Assembly (NCBI GenBank): GCA_005503055.1
Contig: SCOX01000003.1
Location: 1-64,000 of the forward strand
Source: Lysobacteraceae bacterium P
Lineage (GTDB): Bacteria > Pseudomonadota > Gammaproteobacteria > Xanthomonadales > Xanthomonadaceae
DNA: 64,000 bases
Reading direction: 5' to 3'
Part shown: one piece after another, positions 1 to 7,969 of the stretch
How the letters are laid out: each line of letters opens with the position of its first letter
How positions within the stretch are numbered: position 1 is the stretch's first letter
The notes under the pieces: generated by a model
Seen by the model: only the letters and a program-made list of their open reading frames with translations
Told to the model about the DNA's origin: nothing
Databases searched by the model: none
Made by a program: the position numbers and the translations under genes

Positions 1-104
1 ACAAGAACCCGCCGATCGTGCTCAACGCGTTCGCCAACACGTTCGATCCGCAGTACGAGCTGCCGGGCCAGTTCTTCTACTTCCGCTACTCGCAGAAGTT
101 CTGA
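1..104 (+). CDS. TonB-dependent receptor, C-terminal end (partial)
   Basis: Only the last 33 or so codons are inside the window. The peptide ends QFFYFRYSQKF, alternating aromatic and polar residues with a terminal Phe. This is the signal recognised by the BAM machinery on the last strand of outer-membrane beta barrels, and the preceding FDPQYELPGQ is typical of the final strand of TonB-dependent receptors. Substrate cannot be told from this fragment. A strong hairpin follows 20 nt after the stop, so the gene ends a transcription unit. Any other beta-barrel protein is possible but less likely. Confidence 0.6.
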   Translation, partial: KNPPIVLNAFANTFDPQYELPGQFFYFRYSQKF

Positions 105-124
105 TCGGCACATCTGGTTAGCAA

Positions 125-150
125 GGAAGCCCGCCCTCTGGCGGGCTTCC
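125..150 (+). terminator. Hairpin terminator after the receptor gene
   Basis: An 11-bp perfect stem (GGAAGCCCGCC pairing with GGCGGGCTTCC) with a CTCT loop lies 20 nt downstream of the receptor stop. A short T-containing tail (TACTTTC) follows. The position and stem strength fit intrinsic termination of the plus-strand gene. Confidence 0.75.
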
Positions 151-273
151 TACTTTCGGCTGCAAACGACCGCTTGCCGGCATCTTTGGCCTGTCGTCGA
201 GGTCGGTCGCCGGTCATTCGGCGAGCGCAGGGATCCAGCTCGATTCCAATCGGCCTGGAATTTGGCCGTATAC

Positions 274-303
274 AAAAAAACCCCGCCTTTCGGCGGGGTT
301 TTC
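274..303 (-). terminator. Intrinsic terminator of rpmB-rpmG
   Basis: The stem CCCCGCC/GGCGGGG is flanked by A7 on one side and TTTT on the other, so it can act in both directions. On the minus strand it lies about 30 nt after the rpmG stop and is followed by a T7 run, the classical intrinsic terminator layout. It ends the ribosomal protein unit. Confidence 0.85.
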
Positions 304-333
304 GGTGTTGCATCCGACAAGCCGGAAGGCGGC

Positions 334-498
334 TTACTTGATCTTGCCTTCCTTGTAGATCACGTGCTTGCGAACGACGGGGTCGTACTTCTTGACCTCC
401 ATCTTGTTCGGCGTGTTCTTCTTGTTCTTGTCGGTGGTGTAGAAGTGACCGGTGCCGGCCGAGGAGATCAGGCGGATCTTGTCGCGCTTGGAAGCCAT
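334..498 (-). CDS. rpmG: 50S ribosomal protein L33
   Basis: A 54-residue basic protein beginning [17 protein letters not shown], the universal start of the L33 family, with the central TTDKNKKNT stretch and a Lys-rich end. L33 sits near the E site of the large ribosomal subunit. The usual zinc-ribbon cysteines are absent, so this is the Cys-free (zinc-independent) form that is standard in gammaproteobacteria. It lies 13 nt downstream of rpmB on the same strand, the conserved rpmB-rpmG pair, and is followed by a strong terminator. Too short to stand out among the overlapping open frames, but the match is unmistakable. Confidence 0.97.
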   Translation of the reverse strand: MASKRDKIRLISSAGTGHFYTTDKNKKNTPNKMEVKKYDPVVRKHVIYKEGKIK

Positions 499-511
499 GG
501 GTCAGTTCTCC

Positions 512-748
512 TCAGATCTTCTCGCCGCGGGCGCGCAGCTCGGCGAGGACGGCATCGATACCGTTCTTGTCGATGGTGCGCAGAGCGGCACTGGAAACAC
601 GCAGCTTCACCCAACGGTTCTCCGAAGCGACCCAGAAGCGGCGCTCGTGGAGGTTGGGAAGGAAACGGCGGCGGGTCTTGTTCATGGCATGCGAGACGTT
701 GTTGCCGGTCGTCGTTCGCTTGCCGGTTACTTGGCATACACGGGCCAT
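512..748 (-). CDS. rpmB: 50S ribosomal protein L28
   Basis: A 78-residue protein starting [24 protein letters not shown], the diagnostic N-terminus of L28, followed by the NLHERRFWV core. The frame stays open upstream to 967, but the family start is clearly the ATG at 748. L28 is a structural protein of the 50S subunit. It is the first gene of the two-gene unit with rpmG. The 749-1010 gap upstream should hold the promoter; I could not assign -35/-10 boxes with confidence in this GC-rich sequence. Confidence 0.97.
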   Translation of the reverse strand: MARVCQVTGKRTTTGNNVSHAMNKTRRRFLPNLHERRFWVASENRWVKLRVSSAALRTIDKNGIDAVLAELRARGEKI

Positions 749-978
749 ACGCACCTCGAAAGGTAAATGGTGTCTCCCTTGGCCAGGGAGGCGGCGGCCC
801 CTCCGCGCCCGGACTTCCGGAGGCGGCGCACGATACGGGTGAAAGACCTGGCTGCCGGTGGCGGGACGGAATCGTGCTTCCGGATCCCGCCCGGTCGTGG
901 CCCAGAAGGGCAGACCGGACGCAGCGAGCCGCACATTATGCCCAGGTCGACGGGCTCCGGCAAGCACTTATCCACAGA

Positions 979-997
979 GGCGGGAGGCGCTCCCGCC
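979..997. terminator. Hairpin downstream of the DUF2845 gene
   Basis: Stem GGCGGGAG/CTCCCGCC with a 3-nt loop, 14 nt past the stop of the minus-strand gene at 1011. There is no T-run, so it may be a weak or Rho-assisted terminator or only an mRNA-stabilising stem. The rest of the 749-1010 gap shows no gene and presumably holds the rpmB promoter. Confidence 0.4.
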
Positions 998-1010
998 CGA
1001 CCCGGCCGGA

Positions 1011-1283
1011 TCAGAAGACCTCGTCGATCTGGGCCACCTTGCCGTCCTTGACCGTCATCAGCAGGGTCTTGCCCTCCTGGCGGTACTCCCAGCGCTCGGC
1101 CTCGTGCGCACCGAACTTGTTCTCCACCGGCTCCTTGTGGACCGGGGCGCCGGCCAATTCGATCAGTTTTCCGGCGCTGTCGCCGACCGTCAGGACCCGG
1201 TTGCCGAATGCATACGAGTCGGCGGCCTGTGCCGCACCCGTAAACATCATCAGCCCCAACAACGACACCATGGCGGTACGCAT
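1011..1283 (-). CDS. Small secreted DUF2845-like protein
   Basis: A 90-residue protein with a clear Sec signal peptide: MRTAMVSLLGLMMFTGAAQA, cleaved after AQA. The mature part is about 70 residues and contains the pattern VLTVGDSAGKLIELAGAPVHKE, then a WEYRQEGKTLLMTVKDGKV beta-hairpin-like stretch. This matches the DUF2845 type, small periplasmic proteins of unknown function whose fold resembles the SmpA/BamE lipoproteins (G-x-S/T-x-x-x-L-x-x-x-x-G-x-P). It has no lipobox. It stands alone between hairpins, downstream of the DUF885 peptidase gene on the same strand. Function is unknown. Confidence 0.75.
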   Translation of the reverse strand: MRTAMVSLLGLMMFTGAAQAADSYAFGNRVLTVGDSAGKLIELAGAPVHKEPVENKFGAHEAERWEYRQEGKTLLMTVKDGKVAQIDEVF

Positions 1284-1327
1284 ATCGATCCTCTCCCGTG
1301 ATGGACGCTGCCGCGCGCCGGACCGCC

Positions 1328-1356
1328 GTCAACGCCGCCAGGCCGGCGGCGTTGAC
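1328..1356. terminator. Perfect 12-bp hairpin after the DUF885 gene
   Basis: GTCAACGCCGCC pairs perfectly with GGCGGCGTTGAC around a 5-nt loop, starting 7 nt after the minus-strand stop at 1363. There is no T-run. The position fits a terminator or a 3' protective stem of the peptidase transcript. Confidence 0.5.
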
Positions 1357-1362
1357 ACGCCG

Positions 1363-3111
1363 TCAGCCCGCCTTCGGCCCTGCGGACTTTGCGATGAACG
1401 CCCGCACCTGGTCCTCCAGCACCGGCAACGGCACGGAGCCCTCGCTGAGCAGGGCGTCGTGGAACGCCTTGACGTCGAACTTCGGCCCCAGCGCCTTCTC
1501 GGCCTCTTCGCGCAGGCGGACGATGGTGATCTCGCCCAGCTTGTAGCTCAGCGCCTGGGCCGGCCAGGAGATGTAGCGGTCCACCTCGGTGGTGACTTCA
1601 TGCTCGCTCAGCGCGGTGCGATCGCGCAGGTAGGCGAGCGCCTGGTCGCGCGTCCAGCCCTTGTGGTGCACGCCGGTGTCGATGACCAGGCGGCAGGCGC
1701 GCCACATCTCATAGGTGAGGCGGCCGAAGTCTTCGTAGGGCGTCTGGTAGATGCCCATTTCCTTGCCGAGCTTCTCGCTGTACAGACCCCAGCCCTCGCC
1801 GTAGGCGGAGATGTACGTCTCGCGACGGAACGCGGGCAGCGCACCTTGTTCCTTCGCGAGTGAACCCTGCAACGCATGCCCCGGCGCGGACTCGTGCAGC
1901 GTCAGCGCCGGCAGGTTGTAGAGCGGACGCGAGGGCAGGTCGTAGGTGTTCACCCAGTACGTGCCCGCGCCGCCGCGGCCGCTGGTCCAGAACGGGGCGA
2001 TGTCCGGCGGCACCGGGATGATGGTGAAGCGTCCGCGCGGCAAGGTCCCGATGAACTTGCCGATCTCTCCATCCACGCGCTTGGAAATCCATGCCGCGCG
2101 ATCGAGCAGCTCCTGCGGCGTGGTCGCATAGAACTGTTTGTCGGTGCGCAGGAAGGTCAGGAAGTCGCCGAAGCTGCCCTTGAAACCGACCTGCTGGATG
2201 ATCGCGTCCATCTCGCCCTGGATGCGCGCGACTTCCGTAAGACCGATCTGGTGGATCTCCTCGGGACTGAGCTCGAGCGTGGTGTATTCGCGGATCTGCT
2301 GGCGGTAGAAGTCCGCGCCGCCGGGCATCTGCTCTGCGCCGAGGGTCTTGCGCGCATGCGGCACGTAATCGTTGCGGAAGAACACCAGCAGCTTCGCGTA
2401 GGCCGGAACGACGCGATCGCGGATCGCCGCGGCGCCGGCATCGCGCAGGCGCGCCTGGTCTGCGGCGGAAATCGACGCCGGCATGCGCTTGAAGGGTTCG
2501 AAGAACGTCGACTGCTGCGGGTCCTTCACGTCCGCGACGGAGGCGATCGACACGTCGCGACCGTCCAGCACCGCGTGCGGGACGCTGAAGCCGCGCGACA
2601 GGCCCGCACGCATGTTGGCGGTGTGCTGGTCGAAGTAGCGAGGCACGTCGCGCAGACGGTCGATGTAGGCCTCGTAATCGGCGACGCTGCGCAGCGGCTT
2701 GCGCGTCATGAAGCCCAGGTTCGACCAGAACGAGGAATCCGAATTGAACGGCATCTCGTACGTGCGCAAGCGCACTTCGGCGGCTAGGTTCTCCACCTGA
2801 CCGCGGTAGACGGCGTAGTTGACCTTGTTCTGTTCGCCCAGTTGCGCGACGTCGATGCCGTCGAGCTGGCGCAGCACGTCGTCCCATACCTTCAGTCGCG
2901 CCTTCTGGGTCGCGGCGTCGACCGAGGGCAGCGTATGGCGGTCGCTGGAGCCGTCGTTGTCCTCGTCGGCGGCGCCGGTCTCGGCCTGACGCCACGTCCA
3001 TTCCTTGTCGTAGATGGCCTGGAAGCGGTCGTCGACGGGCCCGGCGAGTGCAGCCGAAGAGACGAGGGCGAGATGGGCCGACAGCGCGGCAGCGAGAAGG
3101 AGTCGTTTCAC
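1363..3111 (-). CDS. DUF885 family secreted peptidase-like protein
   Basis: A 582-residue protein. I chose the GTG at 3111 because it is preceded by GGGA and opens a proper signal peptide (VKRLLLAAALSAHLALVSSAALA); the frame runs open to 3204 without other support. The hallmark is TLHESAPGHALQGSLAKE, the HExxPGHxxQ motif of DUF885 proteins, which resembles a zinc-peptidase helix. Other family blocks are the YAKLLVFF region and TYEMWRACRLVIDTGVHHKGWT near the C-terminus. Family members are regarded as metal-dependent carboxypeptidase-like enzymes, but substrates are mostly unknown. A second, diverged DUF885 gene lies at 57234-59060. Expected location is the periplasm. Confidence 0.85.
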   Translation of the reverse strand: MKRLLLAAALSAHLALVSSAALAGPVDDRFQAIYDKEWTWRQAETGAADEDNDGSSDRHTLPSVDAATQKARLKVWDDVLRQLDGIDVAQLGEQNKVNYAVYRGQVENLAAEVRLRTYEMPFNSDSSFWSNLGFMTRKPLRSVADYEAYIDRLRDVPRYFDQHTANMRAGLSRGFSVPHAVLDGRDVSIASVADVKDPQQSTFFEPFKRMPASISAADQARLRDAGAAAIRDRVVPAYAKLLVFFRNDYVPHARKTLGAEQMPGGADFYRQQIREYTTLELSPEEIHQIGLTEVARIQGEMDAIIQQVGFKGSFGDFLTFLRTDKQFYATTPQELLDRAAWISKRVDGEIGKFIGTLPRGRFTIIPVPPDIAPFWTSGRGGAGTYWVNTYDLPSRPLYNLPALTLHESAPGHALQGSLAKEQGALPAFRRETYISAYGEGWGLYSEKLGKEMGIYQTPYEDFGRLTYEMWRACRLVIDTGVHHKGWTRDQALAYLRDRTALSEHEVTTEVDRYISWPAQALSYKLGEITIVRLREEAEKALGPKFDVKAFHDALLSEGSVPLPVLEDQVRAFIAKSAGPKAG

Positions 3112-3287
3112 GGGATTCCCTGGGCGATGGACCGCCGGATCATCGCATCCGGCGCGCGCCGAACGCATGGGCCGGAGGGGCGCCCGAACGGGCCACTCGC
3201 GCAAATCATGACGACGGCCGGATTCGGCAAAAGGCGCCGGGGCCCTCAGGGGCGGATTTTCCGCTTACGGCCGCACGCTTGGCCTGG

Positions 3288-3307
3288 ATCCCGGCCTTAG
3301 CCGGGAT
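3288..3307. repeat. Palindromic unit ATCCCGGC-ctta-GCCGGGAT
   Basis: An 8-bp perfect stem with a 4-nt loop, in the context CTGGATCCCGGCCTTAGCCGGGATGACGG. Stems of this wording recur between genes in many proteobacterial genomes and behave as REP-type elements. Here it sits 19 bp before the heptamer array. The remaining 3112-3287 stretch shows nothing else I can name. Confidence 0.55.
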
Positions 3308-3325
3308 GACGGGGTGGTTTGGTTT

Positions 3326-3502
3326 CCCGACTCACGACTCACGACTCCCGAATCCCGACTTCCGACTTCCGACTCCCGACTCCCGACTCCCGACTCCCGA
3401 CTCCCGACTCCCGACTCCCGACTTCCGACTTCCGAATCCCGAATCCCGAATCCCGAATCCCGAATCCCGAATCCCGATCCCGATCCCGATCCCGATCCCG
3501 AT
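3326..3502. repeat. Tandem 7-bp array (CCCGACT/CCCGAAT) ending in 6-bp units
   Basis: Twenty-one consecutive heptamers run from 3326 to 3472: mostly CCCGACT, with CACGACT and TCCGACT variants, then CCCGAAT. Five hexamers CCCGAT follow (3473-3502). The array ends 9 bp from the stop of the minus-strand gene at 3512 and is open in several frames, which is a by-product of the repeat. The same CCCGAAT unit reappears at 23756-23890. It is a simple-sequence repeat, probably generated by slippage; function is unknown. Confidence 0.9.
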
Positions 3503-3511
3503 TCCCGGCAA

Positions 3512-3853
3512 TCAATGCGTCCCGCGATCGCGTTTCCACCCGCGGTGCCTGATGTCCAGGTACAGGCTGTATCCCGCGGTGAAGGCGGGGAACAGGTTCT
3601 GGATCACGCCGACCGAGTCCTGCTTTTGCGAGAACACGAAATACGCCAGCGTCATCGCGCTGCCGACCAGGCTCATGTACCAGAACAGGCGCGGGATCAC
3701 CGGCCGGCCGTACTTGCGCGAGGCGACGAACTGCACCAGCCAGCGCCCGCCGAACATCAGCGCGCCGGTGAGGCCGATGATCTTCCACGGCGACATGTGC
3801 AGCCCGGTCCATTCGAGCCACGCGATGGGGTGATTCATGAAATCGTATTCCAC
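3512..3853 (-). CDS. Lipid-A-disaccharide synthase N-terminal domain protein (LAB_N)
   Basis: A 113-residue protein with three to four membrane helices. Motifs seen are the N-terminal WKIIGLTGALMFGGRWLVQF, then GRPVIPRLFWYMSLVGSAM, then NLFPAFTAGYSLYLDIRH. This is the stand-alone LAB_N domain (PF07578), distantly like the N-terminus of LpxB but lacking its catalytic part. The GTG at 3853 has GGGAG six nt upstream; an ATG at 3838 is the alternative. It sits 13 nt after the glycosyltransferase and is likely in one operon with it and the epimerase. In this pairing LAB_N proteins are thought to assist transfer of sugars onto lipid carriers or lipid A at the inner membrane; that role is inference. 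Confidence 0.8.
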   Translation of the reverse strand: MEYDFMNHPIAWLEWTGLHMSPWKIIGLTGALMFGGRWLVQFVASRKYGRPVIPRLFWYMSLVGSAMTLAYFVFSQKQDSVGVIQNLFPAFTAGYSLYLDIRHRGWKRDRGTH

Positions 3854-3866
3854 GGAAACTCCCGGA

Positions 3867-4604
3867 TCAGATTTCTTCGGTGCGCGTGACCTTGCCGCGG
3901 CGAATGAGCCACGCCACGCCACGCAGGTCGTTGATGCCGACGAGTGCGCGATCGAGGTTGTTGTATTTCGACACGCCGGTCGAACGCGCGCGATGGTTCA
4001 CCGGCACGCTCGTCGTCTTGAACCCCGCGCGCTGCATCAGCGCGGGCAGGTAGCGGTGCATGTGGTTGAAATGCGGCAGTTCCAGGAATGCCGCGCGCTC
4101 GAAAAGCTTGATGCCGCAACCGGTGTCGGGCGTGTCGTCGCGCAGCATGCGTGCGCGGATCGCGTTGGCCCACTTGGAGGCCCAGCGCTTGCTGCCGCTG
4201 TCGCGCCGGTTCACGCGCCAGCCGCCGAACATCTTCACGTCCCCGGATTTCGCGCGCTCGGCCAGGAGCTTGGGGATGTCGGCCGGATCGTTCTGTCCGT
4301 CGCCGTCGAGCGTCGCGATCCACGTGCCGCGCGCGGCCTTCACGCCGTTGCGGATCGCGGTGCTCTGGCCGCTCTGGGTGACGTGGTGCACGACGCGGAG
4401 CTCCGGCACGTCGGCCTTGAGCGCGCGCAGGACCGCGAGGGTGTCGTCGCTGGAGTTGTCGTCGACGTAGACGATCTCGAAATCGCCACCGTCTTCCGGC
4501 GCGCGCCCGCGCAACGCGGCGGTGATTTCGTGCACCAGCGGCGCGACGTTGTCGCGTTCGTTGAACACGGGGACGACGACGGAAAGGTGCGGGTTCGTGC
4601 TCAT
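3867..4604 (-). CDS. Family 2 glycosyltransferase (dolichol-phosphate-mannose-synthase type)
   Basis: About 245 residues. The GT-A fold is plain: SVVVPVFNERDNV at the start, VYVDDNSSDDT, the DGDGQNDP metal-binding DxD-like block, and GCGIKLFERAAF then HRYLPAL in the acceptor half. Enzymes of this type move a sugar from a nucleotide donor to a polyprenyl phosphate carrier at the cytoplasmic face. There are no C-terminal membrane helices, so it is the short soluble type, and the LAB_N membrane protein next door may anchor it. The ATG at 4604 begins 4 nt after the epimerase stop; a GTG at 4622 would overlap that gene. Confidence 0.88.
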   Translation of the reverse strand: MSTNPHLSVVVPVFNERDNVAPLVHEITAALRGRAPEDGGDFEIVYVDDNSSDDTLAVLRALKADVPELRVVHHVTQSGQSTAIRNGVKAARGTWIATLDGDGQNDPADIPKLLAERAKSGDVKMFGGWRVNRRDSGSKRWASKWANAIRARMLRDDTPDTGCGIKLFERAAFLELPHFNHMHRYLPALMQRAGFKTTSVPVNHRARSTGVSKYNNLDRALVGINDLRGVAWLIRRGKVTRTEEI

Positions 4605-4608
4605 GGGG

Positions 4609-5592
4609 TCATGCGTTCTCACCGAAGTAGTCGCGGCACCAGGCCACGACCCGCGGCAAACCGGTTTCGATGGAAGTGGCCGGCTCGAAGCCGAACGCCG
4701 CGTGTGCGCGCTGGGTGTCGGCCATGGTTTCGACCATGTCGCCCGGTTGCATCGGCTTGTAGACCTTTTGCGCCTTCACCCCCGCGGCGGCCTCTATGAC
4801 CGCGATGAAGCGCTCCAGTTCCACCGGCGTGTGGTTGCCGAGATTGAAGACACGGTGCGGGACCTCGCCTTCCGGCGGATGGTCCAGCGCGCCGAGGACG
4901 CCGGCGACGATGTCGTCGACGAAGGTGAAGTCGCGCCGCATCTTCCCGTGGTTGAACACGTCGATCGGCCGACCCGCCAGCACCGCGCGCGAGAACAGCA
5001 GCGGCGCCATGTCCGGCCGGCCCCACGGGCCGTAGACGGTGAAGAAGCGCAGGCCCGTCGAACGCAGCCCGTAAAGGTGCGCGTAGGTGTGCGCCATCAG
5101 TTCGTTGGCGGCCTTGGTCGCGGCATAGAGCGAGCGCGGCTGGTCGATGCGCTGATCCTCCGAAAACGGAGGCTTGGCCGAATCGCCGTACACCGATGAC
5201 GAACTCGCATAGGCCAGATGCTGCACGCCGCGGTGCCGGCACAGCTCCAGCATGTTGACGAAGCCGGTGAGGTTGCTGTCGACGTAGGCGTGCGGGTGGC
5301 TCAACGAATACCGGACGCCGGCCTGGGCGGCGAGGTGGACCACGCGCGTGGGCGCCACCTCGTCGAACAGTGCGGCCAGGCCGTCGCGGTCGGTGAGGTC
5401 GAGCGCGCGGATGTCCACGTCCGGGCACAGCGCGGCCACGCGGTCGCGCTTGATCCGCGGGTCGTAGTAATCGTTGTAGTTGTCCAGACCGATGACGGTC
5501 GCGCCCCGCGCCTTCAGTGCGCGGCAGGTGTATGCGCCGATGAAGCCGGCGGCGCCGGTGACGAGGATGGTGCCTGGGAGAGTGTCAGCCAT
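4609..5592 (-). CDS. NAD-dependent sugar-nucleotide epimerase (UDP-glucuronate 4-epimerase-like)
   Basis: A 327-residue extended SDR. The dinucleotide motif GAAGFIG is at residues 13-19, the catalytic Ser lies in YASSSSVYG (about 129-136), and YAATK (Tyr156, Lys160) completes the triad. GLDNYNDYYDPRIKRDR near residue 35 is typical of the UDP-glucuronate/UDP-galacturonate 4-epimerase branch. It likely supplies the sugar nucleotide for the adjacent glycosyltransferase. First gene of the probable epimerase-GT-LAB_N unit. The substrate assignment rests on motif resemblance only. Confidence 0.88.
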   Translation of the reverse strand: MADTLPGTILVTGAAGFIGAYTCRALKARGATVIGLDNYNDYYDPRIKRDRVAALCPDVDIRALDLTDRDGLAALFDEVAPTRVVHLAAQAGVRYSLSHPHAYVDSNLTGFVNMLELCRHRGVQHLAYASSSSVYGDSAKPPFSEDQRIDQPRSLYAATKAANELMAHTYAHLYGLRSTGLRFFTVYGPWGRPDMAPLLFSRAVLAGRPIDVFNHGKMRRDFTFVDDIVAGVLGALDHPPEGEVPHRVFNLGNHTPVELERFIAVIEAAAGVKAQKVYKPMQPGDMVETMADTQRAHAAFGFEPATSIETGLPRVVAWCRDYFGENA

Positions 5593-5617
5593 CGGTTGTC
5601 GTTTTTGGGGGGAAGAG

Positions 5618-6043
5618 TCAGTCCGGGCCCGGATGGATATCGAAACCCAGTGTCAGTTTGAGGTCGGCCAGCCCGGCGCCGAGTGCCGGGTCCAGCTCGA
5701 ACCCGAAGGTGTTCTCGCCGAACAAGCCGACGAAAAGCCCGCAGCGGCCACCGCGGATAAAGAAGGTATGCAGCATGTCGCGATGCATCGCCAACCGTTG
5801 CTGCACGCCTCGCAGGTAGTCCTGGAGATCCTCATCCGACCAGTTTCGCGATTCCGATGTCAGATTCGTGTAGGCGTAGCTTTCGCGGTACACCCCGTCC
5901 AGCGGAACGCCGGCCGCCGTGGCGCGACGATCCCCCGCGCGCCAGGTGCGCGCCGGGGCCAGGCCCAGTTGGTCGAAGAGCGGACGCAGGTCATCGCGCG
6001 GGTGCATGGCGCGCAGCGAGACTCGGTAGCGGTACGGGTTCAT
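5618..6043 (-). CDS. DUF4279-like hypothetical protein
   Basis: About 141 residues, starting at ATG 6043 (MNPYRYRVSLRAMHP), 16 nt after the parB stop. Features are TWRAGDRRATAAGVPLDGVYRESYAYT, SESRNWSDEDLQDYL and a C-terminal GGRCGLFVGLFGENTFGFELDP. That layout resembles DUF4279 proteins, which are small soluble proteins of unknown function with an Immunity-like beta-sandwich feel. No signal peptide, no membrane helix. Its position suggests read-through from parAB but no functional link is implied. The family name is tentative. Confidence 0.6.
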   Translation of the reverse strand: MNPYRYRVSLRAMHPRDDLRPLFDQLGLAPARTWRAGDRRATAAGVPLDGVYRESYAYTNLTSESRNWSDEDLQDYLRGVQQRLAMHRDMLHTFFIRGGRCGLFVGLFGENTFGFELDPALGAGLADLKLTLGFDIHPGPD

Positions 6044-6059
6044 GCCGGCCGCCTCGGGC

Positions 6060-6968
6060 TTATTCGGTGACGGTACCGCGCAGCTTTTCCAGCACACCCT
6101 CGAGCGAATCGAGGTCGGTGTAGTGGATCACCAGCCGGCCCTTGCCGCCGCGGCCGTGCAGCACGTTGACCTTGGTGTTGAGCGACTCGGACAGCTCGCG
6201 CTCCAGCGTGGCGATGTCGGCCTGCGGCCGGGCCTTGGCGGCCTTGGGCTTGACGGAGCTGCTGGTGGGGATCTGGCCCGCCGACAGCTGTTGCACGCGG
6301 TGTTCGACTTCGCGTACCGACCAGCCGTGCTCGGCGGCCTGGCGCGCAAGCGCGATCGCCGCCTGCTGCGTCAGCGCGAGCAGGGCGCGGGCGTGGCCCA
6401 TCTCCAGCGCATGGGTTTCCAGCAGGACGCGGATTTCGGCCGGCAACTCAAGCAGGCGCAGCAGGTTGGACACGGCGGCGCGCGAACGGCCGACGGCCTC
6501 GGCGGCCTGGGCGTGGGTCAGGTCGAACTCGTCGATCAGCCGCTGCAGCGCATTGGCCTCTTCCAACGGGTTGAGGTCCTCGCGCTGGATGTTCTCGATC
6601 AGCGCCATCGCGATCACGGTGCGGTCGTCGACTTCGCGGATGACGACCGGGATCTCGCTCAGCCCCGCCAGCTGCGAGGCGCGCCAGCGGCGTTCGCCGG
6701 CGATGATTTCGTAGCGTTTTCCGCCCAGGTCGCGCACGACGATGGGCTGGATCACGCCTTGCGCCTTGATCGACTCGGCCAACTCGCCGAGCTTTTCCTG
6801 GTCCCAGTGCTTGCGCGGCTGGTACTTGCCCGGCGTCAGCGCGTCGACCGGCAGGTGGCGCAGCACGTCGCCCTCGATGGCCTCCAGAACCGGCGCCTCG
6901 GCGGCGCCCTTGGGTCCCAACAACGCTTCCAGGCCGCGGCCCAGGCCGCGCTTCTTGGCTACCGTCAT
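6060..6968 (-). CDS. parB: Chromosome-partitioning protein ParB
   Basis: A 302-residue protein beginning KKRGLGRGLEALLG, the classical ParB start. The ParB/Srx CTP-binding domain follows with KYQPRKHW and GERRWRASQLAGL. A KorB-like helix-turn-helix domain comes next (LTHAQAAEAVGRSRAAVSNLLRLLELP). The C-terminal dimerisation part is short and basic. ParB loads on parS sites as a CTP-dependent sliding clamp and works with ParA to move the origin. It overlaps parA by 4 nt (stop/start ATGA). I found no full-length parS palindrome in this window. Confidence 0.95.
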   Translation of the reverse strand: MTVAKKRGLGRGLEALLGPKGAAEAPVLEAIEGDVLRHLPVDALTPGKYQPRKHWDQEKLGELAESIKAQGVIQPIVVRDLGGKRYEIIAGERRWRASQLAGLSEIPVVIREVDDRTVIAMALIENIQREDLNPLEEANALQRLIDEFDLTHAQAAEAVGRSRAAVSNLLRLLELPAEIRVLLETHALEMGHARALLALTQQAAIALARQAAEHGWSVREVEHRVQQLSAGQIPTSSSVKPKAAKARPQADIATLERELSESLNTKVNVLHGRGGKGRLVIHYTDLDSLEGVLEKLRGTVTE

Positions 6969-7780
6969 GCCGTGGTCTCCTTCGCTTCGGGCGCGCGCGC
7001 CTTCGCCGCCTGGTCGCGCTCGCGCTGGCGGCGCAGCACTTCACCGGCCAGTCCCATGTAGGCGATGCCGCCACGGCTGGCGCGGTCGTAGCCGACGATG
7101 CTCTGGCCGTGACTGGGCGCCTCGGCCAGGCGCACGTTGCGCGGCACGATCGTGCGGAACACGCGGTCGCCAAAATGCTTGATCAATTCCGCCGAGACCG
7201 CATTGGCGAGGTTGTTGCGCACGTCGAACATGGTGCGCAGCACACCTTCGATCTCCAGCGCCGGGTTGAGCCGGCCCTTGAGCGCCTCGATGGTGTCGAC
7301 CAGCGCGCTCAGGCCTTCCAGTGCGTAGTACTCGCACTGCATCGGCACGATGATCGAATCCGCCGCGGTCAGCGCGTTGAGCGTGAGCAGCGACAGCGCC
7401 GGCGGGCAGTCGACCAGGATGAAGTCGTAGTCCTCGCGCAGGCCGGCCAGCGCGGTGCGCAGGCGCTGCTCGCGGCCGGGTTCGGACATCAGCTGCACTT
7501 CCACCGCGGTCAGGTCGATGTTGCCCGGCAGCAGGTCGAAGTCCTCGGCGGTGCGCACGATGGCCGTGCGGACCTCGCTCTCGCCCAGCAGGACCTCGCA
7601 GATGGAGGTTTCCAGCTCGCGCTTGTCGACGCCGCTGCCCATGGTCGCGTTGCCCTGCGGGTCGAGGTCGACCAGGAGCACGCGCTTGGGCGTGCGCGCT
7701 AGCGCGGCGGCCAGGTTGACTGCGGTGGTGGTCTTGCCGACCCCGCCCTTCTGGTTGGCGACGGCGATGATGCGGGCCAT
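6965..7780 (-). CDS. parA: Chromosome-partitioning ATPase ParA (Soj)
   Basis: A 271-residue protein with the deviant Walker A motif KGGVGKTTT at residues 11-19, the Walker A' segment VLLVDLDPQGNAT, and FILVDCPPALSLLTLNAL as Walker B. This is the ParA/MinD ATPase fold without an N-terminal DNA-binding domain, i.e. the chromosomal type. It drives ParB-DNA complexes across the nucleoid. It lies between rsmG (upstream) and parB, the conserved rsmG-parA-parB order found near many replication origins. oriC or dnaA may therefore be near on the chromosome, though not in this window. Confidence 0.96.
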   Translation of the reverse strand: MARIIAVANQKGGVGKTTTAVNLAAALARTPKRVLLVDLDPQGNATMGSGVDKRELETSICEVLLGESEVRTAIVRTAEDFDLLPGNIDLTAVEVQLMSEPGREQRLRTALAGLREDYDFILVDCPPALSLLTLNALTAADSIIVPMQCEYYALEGLSALVDTIEALKGRLNPALEIEGVLRTMFDVRNNLANAVSAELIKHFGDRVFRTIVPRNVRLAEAPSHGQSIVGYDRASRGGIAYMGLAGEVLRRQRERDQAAKARAPEAKETTA

Positions 7781-7969
7781 GCGGCTCGTCCTGGTCTGAA
7801 GGAAACGGAATAGGACCGGCGTGGGGCCGGACCGGAGATTATGCCCGGATGGGAAGTCGCGTGCCCCCTCGCCGGTAGCTGTATGGGCGACCGGCCGGCG
7901 GATGCCGTCGTGGCCGGCGCCGGATCAAGCACTTGCGGGCGCAGGCACGGGCCGGCGTTTTCGCTTGGT

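Noticed and set aside
3326-3502. CRISPR array
   Set aside because: Units are 6-7 bp and directly adjacent without spacers; this is a simple-sequence repeat.
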